Shown piece by piece: positions 1 through 5,183 of a stretch of 54,372 bases of DNA. This stretch comes from an uncultured Acidimicrobiales bacterium (GTDB taxonomy: Bacteria > Actinomycetota > Acidimicrobiia > Acidimicrobiales > SHLQ01). The stretch is taken from positions 1 through 54,372 of the forward strand of contig CALGZB010000037.1 in NCBI GenBank assembly GCA_937934655.1, given 5' to 3'. Position numbers and translations under genes: made by a program. How positions within the stretch are numbered: position 1 is the stretch's first letter; each line of letters opens with the position of its first letter. The notes below the pieces were generated by a model. That model was not told where the DNA came from. It did not search any database and was given only the letters and a program-made list of their open reading frames with translations.

Positions 1-499
1 CCCAGCGCTTCGTCAGAACAACTCCAAAAGCCATGCTCACCGTGCCGGCAACCGCAGCAGCGATGCCCACCGGGTCGAGCTGGGCAGCCGGACCGAGAAC
101 CAGCATCGCCACCCCGGCCATACCAGCCAAACCGGCGACTACTAACCGCCTCGTAAAAGCCTCGCCGAGCACGAGAGCAGCGAGACCCGCCGCGACGAGT
201 GGTTGGATCGCTCCAGCTGTCGCCGCTACCCCACCCGGCAGACGAAACGCAGCAACGAACAAAAATCCAAAGAACGCGCCGATGTTCAACACGCCGAGTA
301 GGACCGACCGCCACCACCACGCTCCGGAAGGCAACCGGCGGGACCAAAGGACAAACCCTACGCCCACTGGTAACGCTCGCACGACAGCAGCGAGAAGAGG
401 CCTTCCGGAGGGCAAGAACTCGGTCGCGACGATGTAGGTGGTCCCCCATAAGGCAGGGGTAATTGCAGTCCGAACCGCCACCGTAATATCTCTTGACAT
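1..499 (-). CDS. EamA/DMT-family transporter, 5' part only (runs off the window)
   Basis: The reading frame on the minus strand starts with ATG at 499 (MSRDITVAVRTAITPALWGT) and stays open to base 1, giving 166 codons. It shows several hydrophobic helices, and the segment PGGVAATAGAIQPLVAA followed by LGE is typical of the EamA repeat of drug/metabolite transporters. The family exports metabolites or drugs across the inner membrane and normally has ten helices in about 300 residues, so roughly half is present. It is divergent from a MarR regulator, a common arrangement in which the regulator controls the exporter. The substrate cannot be told from sequence. Confidence 0.8.
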   Translation of the reverse strand, partial: MSRDITVAVRTAITPALWGTTYIVATEFLPSGRPLLAAVVRALPVGVGFVLWSRRLPSGAWWWRSVLLGVLNIGAFFGFLFVAAFRLPGGVAATAGAIQPLVAAGLAALVLGEAFTRRLVVAGLAGMAGVAMLVLGPAAQLDPVGIAAAVAGTVSMAFGVVLTKRW

Positions 500-556
500 G
501 AAGATACTTTGCATTGGATGTACTTTGCGTTGCATTTACCTTGATGTCAAGAGATA
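487..556. promoter_or_regulatory. Shared eamA/marR promoter region with 13-bp inverted repeat
   Basis: TATCTCTTGACAT (487-499) is repeated inverted at 544-556. Each arm contains a TTGACA hexamer that could serve as a -35 element for the gene on the opposite side, and each arm also contains the start ATG of a gene, since both proteins begin Met-Ser-Arg-Asp. Between them TACTTTGC(A/G)TTG occurs twice with a 16-bp period (505-516 and 521-532). The symmetry suggests a MarR operator that represses both genes. It could instead reflect duplication of a translation start. Confidence 0.45.
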
Positions 557-1104
557 ATCGGAGTGTGTCTCATCCCGATCAGACCGATAGCGGCTCCGAC
601 CATGTCGACCATGTCGACCATGTCGACCATGTCATTGATCAATGGAACCGAGAGCGGCCCGATCTGGACGTGTCTGCCATGGCCATCATCGGCCGGATCG
701 GACGTCTCGAAAAGACCATCCAGCCCCGACTCGATGCTGTTTTTGCCCAACACGACCTTGAGTCGTGGGAGTTTGACGTTCTGGCCACACTACTCAGGAA
801 CGGCGCACCGCATCAGTTGACTCCCGGCGAACTGATCGCATCTATGATGATCACTTCTGGAACCATGACCAATCGGATCGACCGACTCGAACAGCGCGGC
901 TTTGTTACCAGAACGGTAAGCCAAATTGACGCCCGCAAGAGGCTAGTCAAGCTCACGACATTGGGTAGAGAAAAGGCGGACGCCGCTTTGATCGACCACG
1001 TTGCAAACGAATCCAAACTGGTCAGCGCTCTTAGTGCAAGGCAGCGAACTGAACTCACTAAGCTTCTGCGCCTACTCAGCCCCAGAGACCGAAGCGACCC
1101 ATAG
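544..1104 (+). CDS. MarR-family transcriptional regulator
   Basis: The protein has 186 residues if it starts at ATG 544. An upstream in-frame ATG at 514 is possible but would cover the divergent promoter. After an unusual N-terminal DHVDHVDHVDHV stretch comes a winged helix-turn-helix: LESWEFDVLATLLRNG, LTPGELIASMMITSGTMTNRIDRLEQRGFVTR and the wing DARKRLVKLTTLGREKAD. These are the signature parts of MarR dimers, which bind palindromic operators and release them on binding small phenolics or other ligands. The divergent neighbour is an EamA exporter, so local control of export is likely. The His/Asp repeat comes from a 9-bp tandem repeat. Confidence 0.88.
   Translation: MSRDNRSVSHPDQTDSGSDHVDHVDHVDHVIDQWNRERPDLDVSAMAIIGRIGRLEKTIQPRLDAVFAQHDLESWEFDVLATLLRNGAPHQLTPGELIASMMITSGTMTNRIDRLEQRGFVTRTVSQIDARKRLVKLTTLGREKADAALIDHVANESKLVSALSARQRTELTKLLRLLSPRDRSDP
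598..633 (+). repeat. 9-bp tandem repeat (four copies) inside marR
   Basis: GACCATGTC occurs four times in perfect tandem, encoding Asp-His-Val repeats at the N-terminus of the MarR protein. The unit length is a multiple of three, so slippage would change protein length without a frameshift. Confidence 0.95.
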
Positions 1105-1138
1105 GCCACGCCACGGCACAACGTTGTTCACGTAGGGA

Positions 1139-1435
1139 TTACCCCTCGAGCGCGGCGAGAAGGTGCCGTGCCATGAGATCTGGATGGTCGACGGCTGTCC
1201 AGTGGCTTGCGTCCTCAAGTTCGTGCTGTCGGAAGGTCTGATTCGATAGCCATACAAGAGAGTCGGCTGGCATGTTTTCTGGGTTGTGGAGGAACTGGAC
1301 GTTCGGTGCCGAGGATTTGAGAACTTCACCAGGGTGGTGTGCGTGAGACCAGCGGTTTGTGTCGCAGCCAGGTTCCCAGATTGATTGCGGGTCGGCCAAG
1401 GCAACTTGATCTCGGTAACGGGTGATCGTTGGATT
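1139..1435 (-). pseudogene. Alpha/beta hydrolase, C-terminal remnant
   Basis: The last 98 codons read like the C-terminal part of an alpha/beta hydrolase: FRQHELEDASHWTAVDHP holds the expected catalytic histidine (ASHW) and ends in DLMARHLLAALEG. No nucleophile elbow or N-terminal half is present. Upstream of about 1435 this frame becomes antisense to a recombinase remnant. The gene was therefore cut, most likely by the insertion that left the neighbouring recombinase fragment. Confidence 0.6.
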
Positions 1436-1479
1436 GCCCTCAGGCCGTCGCGTTGTACGTAGCGAAGTGGCCTTTGGTC

Positions 1480-1862
1480 GGGAACCGGGTTGGGTCTCCG
1501 GTGAAACAATCAAAGACTGCGATACCAGCGTCGCCAACTTCGAACGAGCGATCGGAATGACCGACGACCAAGAAACCATCAACGGACTACTCACACGCAT
1601 AAAACGAACCAGAGCAGAACGCACAGGCGGCGAAATCCGACTCCGACGAGTCACCACCGGCCGCGGCATGACCGAAGAAGAGATCAGCGACGTCGTCAAC
1701 AGCCTCGCCGATGCCATCGCCCTACTAGCCGATGCAGCACCCGAAGACCGCCGCCGAGTCTACGAAGCCGCCCAACTCGAGATGCTCTACGACCATGGAA
1801 ACCACCGGGCGCAACTGTCCGTTGCCCCGAGGGTTTCTGGTGGTGTCGGAGGGGGGACTTGA
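1480..1862 (+). pseudogene. Serine recombinase/integrase, C-terminal remnant
   Basis: The open frame has no plausible N-terminal catalytic domain. Its end, MTEEEISDVVNSLADAI, then ALLADAAPEDRRRVYEAA and LEMLYDHG, resembles the coiled C-terminus of large serine recombinases (commonly LADADPEDKAEVY followed by LxLTYxP in actinobacterial members). The frame stops at 1860-1862 inside a copy of the tRNA-Leu 3' end, which is where integrase genes of tRNA-targeting elements usually sit. I infer a decayed integrase of an older element. Family assignment rests on remembered family patterns. Confidence 0.55.
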
Positions 1863-1868
1863 ACTGCT
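1844..1868 (-). repeat. tRNA-Leu 3'-end fragment, probable attachment-site copy
   Basis: The bases TGGTGTCGGAGGGGGGA followed by CTTGAAC match the 3' end, including the encoded CCA, of the intact tRNA-Leu at 4973-5059. There is one mismatch in about 24 bases. A short tRNA 3' duplicate in the same orientation as an intact tRNA some 3.1 kb away is the classic trace of site-specific integration. The segment 1869-4972 would be the integrated piece. Confidence 0.7.
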
Positions 1869-1980
1869 CATGGGCGGTTCCGATTGGTTGCGAATTCTCT
1901 AGGAATCCGCGTGTTCAAAGGGCTTTCAGGACTCAGGCGTTCCGATGAGTTACGGCGATTCCGCCCGTTTCTGGGAATTC

Positions 1981-2000
1981 TGATGACATCGTGATGACAA
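1981..2000 (+). repeat. 20-bp direct repeat, copy 1
   Basis: TGATGACATCGTGATGACAA is identical to 4896-4915. Similarity continues for about 8 more bases with two mismatches. Each copy contains TGATGACA twice with an 11-bp period. The two copies lie just inside the two ends of the putative element, so they may be integrase or excisionase arm-binding sites. The spacing from the two tRNA ends differs. Confidence 0.8.
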
Positions 2001-2010
2001 GCGACACAGC

Positions 2011-2949
2011 TCAATCGACCGGCTGCACCGTCGGAGCGTTGCCGGCCCAGAATGCCTCCACCCCTCGCCACCAACGGCGGCTCTCCGGACCAAGGTGCGG
2101 CTCGAATACTGAATGGTCGAGGCCGGCGTGTCCGGCACTCGTCTGGACCCCTTCGATGTAGCCGATCGTCGCGAGTTCCTTGACGTACGGGTCACCATAA
2201 AGGTGCAGCTGCTCGACAACACTGAAGAAGCCAGCCACTTGGGATTCCCAGTTGTCCAGCTGCAACTCAACTACGTGACGGCTCAGGTCACCCGCATCCA
2301 GGTAGTGCAGGCGACCGTCCGGCGAGCCCTCATCGACATTCTCCGCTTCGATCTCCCACCACTTCGGGAGGAACCTCGGACAGACACGAAGAAGCAGAGG
2401 CATCACGTCTCGAGCGCCGATCAGCGAGGGGTTGGAGTCAGCGCGGAGGCTCATCGCCTTCAGTGCGCTTGTCGCCTGGTCGACGACGGACTCGGCCGCC
2501 TGACGGATCCGTTGTTCCGCCTGGGACCTGGCAGCGCCGACGCTGCCTTCCCATTCGTCGTAGAGCTGGAGCATGTCCGAAGGCTCCGTCCCCGGCACTA
2601 TTCCGGTGAGTTCCCAAAGTGGCCAAATCGCTGCGGCTCCCGGCCCTGGTTCGATAGCCGTTTCAATGATTGCCGATGCCAAGGTTCTCGCATGGATCCA
2701 CCCAGCATGCGACGAGCTATCTGGCACGACCCCAAGCTCAATGCACGCTTGGTCGAAGAGCGCCAATACCTCGTCTCTCCGAAGTTCCGCACGGCCATTG
2801 GGGAGCATCGCCAGTTCGAGTAGCGACGGCACCTCGACCCCTTCGCTGATCAGTCTCGTTGCGAACTCCACCACATCCTCTGGGTAGAGCTGGCCCACGA
2901 TCTTTGCTGCTGCGGCGGCGAGGACCTCCCTCCGCTGGTCCTGATTCAC
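2011..2949 (-). CDS. Uncharacterised protein, third gene of the HTH/nucleotidyltransferase-like operon
   Basis: 312 residues starting at GTG 2949, overlapping the preceding gene by four bases (GTGA), so translation is probably coupled. No signal peptide or membrane segment is seen. The middle is helical and rich in Ala/Glu (EGSVGAARSQAEQRIRQAAES). The end, DPYVKELATIGYIEGVQ, then HLGPESRRWW, resembles the C-terminal pattern I associate with DUF7674-type proteins, but that is a weak recollection. The function is unknown. Its position after an antitoxin-like HTH gene and an AbiEii-like gene suggests part of the same toxin-antitoxin or defence unit. Confidence 0.75.
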   Translation of the reverse strand: MNQDQRREVLAAAAAKIVGQLYPEDVVEFATRLISEGVEVPSLLELAMLPNGRAELRRDEVLALFDQACIELGVVPDSSSHAGWIHARTLASAIIETAIEPGPGAAAIWPLWELTGIVPGTEPSDMLQLYDEWEGSVGAARSQAEQRIRQAAESVVDQATSALKAMSLRADSNPSLIGARDVMPLLLRVCPRFLPKWWEIEAENVDEGSPDGRLHYLDAGDLSRHVVELQLDNWESQVAGFFSVVEQLHLYGDPYVKELATIGYIEGVQTSAGHAGLDHSVFEPHLGPESRRWWRGVEAFWAGNAPTVQPVD

Positions 2950-3500
2950 AATCCCGCTCCGAGCATCAGCCCTAGCGACGCCGACGCTTGCCGTGACAGT
3001 TCGGGTGAATCGGCAAGCTTCCCGAGCAGGTTGCTCTCACGCTTGCTCAGGTCCGCGTTGGCCCGATCGTTTGCGCCCAGAAGCCTCGCTAGTGAGTCGA
3101 AGTCACGCAAGTGCTTCGCGCGACTCGCTGCGGATTGCGATGAGATCTTGACCACCGCGGCCGCCTTGCCGAGAAGCGCGCCGACAAGATCGGGCCTACG
3201 GATCTGCGCCGACGCTCCCCCAGCCTCCACCCTTACTACGCCGCATCGGTGGAACGCCTGGCTCGTGCCTGGGGCTTCAATCGTTCGACCCGATCCCAAC
3301 GTTAGTTGAACGCGCCTGCCCACGTTGTCCGGAGCGAGCACGTCGATGGACTGCCGTTCGAGCTCGTGCAGGAACACCATCTGACCACCGACCAGCAACC
3401 AGTTCTGCCCGAACGCCGGAGCGAGCTCGACAAGCGCGGCCCACGACTCAGCCTGTCCGCCCGACAGCGACGGCAACACGATCACGGGCTGATCAATCAT
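2946..3500 (-). CDS. AbiEii/MNT-like nucleotidyltransferase-related protein lacking the catalytic segment
   Basis: 184 residues from ATG 3500. The N-terminus (WAALVELAPAFGQNWLLVGG then QMVFLHELERQ) and C-terminus (SIDVLAPDNVGRR, then APGTSQAF, IRRPDLVGALLGKAAAV, LRDFDSLARLL) match actinobacterial AbiEii-like nucleotidyltransferases. In the full-length family the Asp-x-Asp catalytic stretch (of the type DADTVVDVR) and about 50-60 further residues lie between LHELERQ and SIDVLAPD. Here the two are fused directly near codon 50 (about base 3350). The protein therefore seems to be an in-frame internal deletion that removed the active site. It overlaps the upstream HTH gene by 8 bp. Confidence 0.75.
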   Translation of the reverse strand: MIDQPVIVLPSLSGGQAESWAALVELAPAFGQNWLLVGGQMVFLHELERQSIDVLAPDNVGRRVQLTLGSGRTIEAPGTSQAFHRCGVVRVEAGGASAQIRRPDLVGALLGKAAAVVKISSQSAASRAKHLRDFDSLARLLGANDRANADLSKRESNLLGKLADSPELSRQASASLGLMLGAGL

Positions 3501-4134
3501 GAGCTTCGATCAGGTTCTCGGCTGCGACCCAGTGCCGTGGGTCGCCAGACTCCATCAGGTCCAGCGCTACAGCAGCACGTGGAGCCAAGCGCACACCTGC
3601 TTCTGTCTGGTCGACCGCTACACCGTCAACGAGCGACCACACATCATCGGGCACGACTCGAAGAACCACGCCACCGAGCTGATCGGGAACGGCAGCGACG
3701 AGTGACCGAAGTTCATCGTGCAGCGATGCAGACACATACAGATCGCTCTCGGCGCCCCCAGCTTGCAGTAACTCGCCCAAGTCGATCGCTGCGGCTGCCC
3801 CACTGACCAGTGCCCCGTCGTCCCCCGACACGAATGCGAGATCGGCGGCGCTCATCTCGTAACGATGCACCTCTCCCCTGTTCCGATACCGACTGACATT
3901 CGACAGATCGACTGCACCTGAAGCGATGGACTCCCAGGCACTTCGAGCGCTCAGCGGACGACCACGACGATTCGACACGTGCCGTCGGGCGTCGATCGAA
4001 TCGCGCGGAACCGCCCACGCATTGCCGAACCTGACGCCTGGCAAGTCACCCGCAACGACGAGCTGGCGGACGCGCTCAGGCGACACGCCAAGAAGCGCAG
4101 ACGCATCCGCGAGCGAGAGCAGGTCCGAAGCCAT
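3493..4134 (-). CDS. Helix-turn-helix protein, probable antitoxin/autorepressor
   Basis: I choose ATG 4134 (213 residues); an in-frame GTG at 4371 would run through the operator palindrome and the divergent gene. The N-terminus (MASDLLSLADASALLGVSPE, then RVRQLVVAGDLPGVRFGNAW) is an excisionase/MerR-like HTH. The rest is a beta/alpha domain ending in LDLMESGDPRHWVAAENLIE. Proteins with this build precede AbiEii-like nucleotidyltransferases and are likely antitoxins. A 13+13 palindrome lies 6 bp upstream of the start, fitting autoregulation. It is the first gene of a three-gene overlapping operon. Confidence 0.82.
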   Translation of the reverse strand: MASDLLSLADASALLGVSPERVRQLVVAGDLPGVRFGNAWAVPRDSIDARRHVSNRRGRPLSARSAWESIASGAVDLSNVSRYRNRGEVHRYEMSAADLAFVSGDDGALVSGAAAAIDLGELLQAGGAESDLYVSASLHDELRSLVAAVPDQLGGVVLRVVPDDVWSLVDGVAVDQTEAGVRLAPRAAVALDLMESGDPRHWVAAENLIEAHD

Positions 4135-4139
4135 ATGGA

Positions 4140-4167
4140 GTATATATTGGAGTTCTCCAATATATAC
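4140..4167. promoter_or_regulatory. Palindromic operator of the HTH operon
   Basis: The arms GTATATATTGGAG (4140-4152) and CTCCAATATATAC (4155-4167) are perfect inverted repeats separated by TT. The AT-rich arms could hold the -10 element of the leftward operon, whose ATG is only 6 bp away. Binding of the HTH protein here would block transcription. The divergent gene at 4257 lies about 90 bp away and may share control. Confidence 0.75.
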
Positions 4168-4256
4168 AACCAATGGTTCGTTCCGACACCACGCCCACTC
4201 GTCGCTCGAGGACGACAGGCTGATGACTAAGCGAGGCGTGACAGTACATTCAGGTG

Positions 4257-4634
4257 ATGACTCACCAACCGAGCCACGAACGCGAGGAACGGGCACCCAC
4301 CCCAATCGAGCGTGCGATCCTTGCCCTTCTCCTTGAGAAAGACGGACCTGGGTTTGCGGAGTACCGCACACAGGTTGAAGCGGTGTCCGTCCGCTCGAAC
4401 TGCGAGTGCGGTTGTGGTTCGATAGCGCTCAAACCCGACCCTATGGTCTCTTCGAGGGCCGCCAGCGGACTCCCGACGGTCGTGGCTGATGCCAACGTGA
4501 TCCTGCCCGATGAAATAGTCGGTGGAATCATCCTCTTCCAAGAGGACGGTTTCCTGGCCCACCTCGAAATCTGGTCAGTAGCGGACCCGTTGCAGTTCCC
4601 GGCTATTGAACACGTCGCGCTGAGCGGCATCTGA
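4257..4634 (+). CDS. Small uncharacterised cytosolic protein
   Basis: 125 residues from ATG 4257 (a GTG directly before it is also possible); AGG at 4252-4254 lies very close to the start. I do not recognise a named family. Visible features are a cysteine-containing CECGCGS motif near residue 40 and an acidic beta-rich C-terminal half with GGIILFQEDGFLAHLEIWSV. The frame has balanced composition and no membrane segments. It is divergent from the HTH operon and lies within the putative tRNA-Leu element, so it may be cargo. Confidence 0.7.
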   Translation: MTHQPSHEREERAPTPIERAILALLLEKDGPGFAEYRTQVEAVSVRSNCECGCGSIALKPDPMVSSRAASGLPTVVADANVILPDEIVGGIILFQEDGFLAHLEIWSVADPLQFPAIEHVALSGI

Positions 4635-4742
4635 GGGCTCCGAACTCGCCAGATAAGGCAACTGCCTGACGCCACCAAACTCTTCGGTCCGCACGCGCTA
4701 ACTCGGTCCCTGGCTTGTGTCGGAACGGAAGACGTCGAGATA

Positions 4743-4772
4743 CAACTGCAGGTCCTAGCGGACCTGCAGTTG
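4743..4772. terminator. Perfect 13-bp hairpin downstream of the small gene
   Basis: CAACTGCAGGTCC (4743-4755) pairs perfectly with GGACCTGCAGTTG (4760-4772) around TAGC. There is no T-run, so it may be a factor-assisted terminator or a protein-binding palindrome. It lies about 110 bp after the gene ending at 4634 and just left of the iterons. Confidence 0.5.
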
Positions 4773-4792
4773 ATGACACCGCTGACGCATTA

Positions 4793-4875
4793 ACGGTAGG
4801 CGGGTCACGCAAACCGGTAGGTGTAAACGAATCACCGGTAGGTGACAAATTGCTCCGATGCACCCCGCCTACCGG
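4793..4875. repeat. Iterons: three direct copies at 21-bp spacing plus one inverted copy
   Basis: Copies related to CCGGTAGGTG begin at 4793 (ACGGTAGGCG), 4814 and 4835, exactly 21 bp (two helical turns) apart. An inverted copy, CGCCTACCGG, is at 4866-4875. Evenly phased direct repeats like this are bound by plasmid replication initiators or by excisionases. Because they lie about 100 bp from the tRNA attachment site, recombination directionality or element replication are the likeliest roles. No replication gene is left in the element. Confidence 0.7.
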
Positions 4876-4895
4876 TCGCTTTCACAACAAAAGCC

Positions 4896-4915
4896 TGATG
4901 ACATCGTGATGACAA
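4896..4915 (+). repeat. 20-bp direct repeat, copy 2
   Basis: Identical to 1981-2000 (TGATGACATCGTGATGACAA). It lies 58 bp from the 3' end of the intact tRNA-Leu, inside the right end of the putative integrated element. Confidence 0.8.
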
Positions 4916-4930
4916 AAGACACAAAACGAG

Positions 4931-4958
4931 CGATTCCGGAGCCCTGAAGCCCCGGAAT
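4931..4958 (-). terminator. Terminator of tRNA-Leu
   Basis: On the minus strand GATTCCGG pairs with CCGGAATC, followed after a few bases by GTTTTGTG. It lies 15 bp past the tRNA CCA end, the expected place for a factor-independent terminator. Confidence 0.6.
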
Positions 4959-4972
4959 CTCAACAATCTTGC

Positions 4973-5059
4973 TGGTGTCGGAGGGGGGAATTGAACCCCC
5001 ACGCCCTAACGGGCACAGGCACCTTAAGCCTGCGCGTCTGCCAATTCCGCCACTCCGAC
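4973..5059 (-). tRNA. tRNA-Leu, anticodon reads AAG
   Basis: An 87-nt class II tRNA with encoded CCA (4973-4975) and discriminator A. The acceptor stem is GTCGGAG/CTCCGAC. The anticodon stem CAGGC/GCCTG closes the 7-base loop TTAAGGT, so positions 34-36 are AAG. The long variable arm is GCCCGTTAGGGC and the T-stem is GGGGG/CCCCC around TTCAATT. Long variable arm and sequence fit leucine. A genomic A34 is rare in bacteria outside tRNA-Arg(ACG), so the anticodon deserves a check. The 3' end is duplicated at 1844-1868, showing use as an integration site. Confidence 0.92.
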
Positions 5060-5183
5060 GTGACACCGGATGCGTCCGGCACGAGGCGTAACTATATCGG
5101 CATTCGTAGGCCACAAGGCCACACCGGAGCAGAATCCAAAAAACTACTTAACCGCCCGTACCCATATGTCCGATAAAGGATCT

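Noticed and set aside
4869-5114. An 81-codon frame reading through the tRNA (RRSGGIGRRAGLRCL)
   Set aside because: This is the well-known false peptide produced by translating a tRNA gene.
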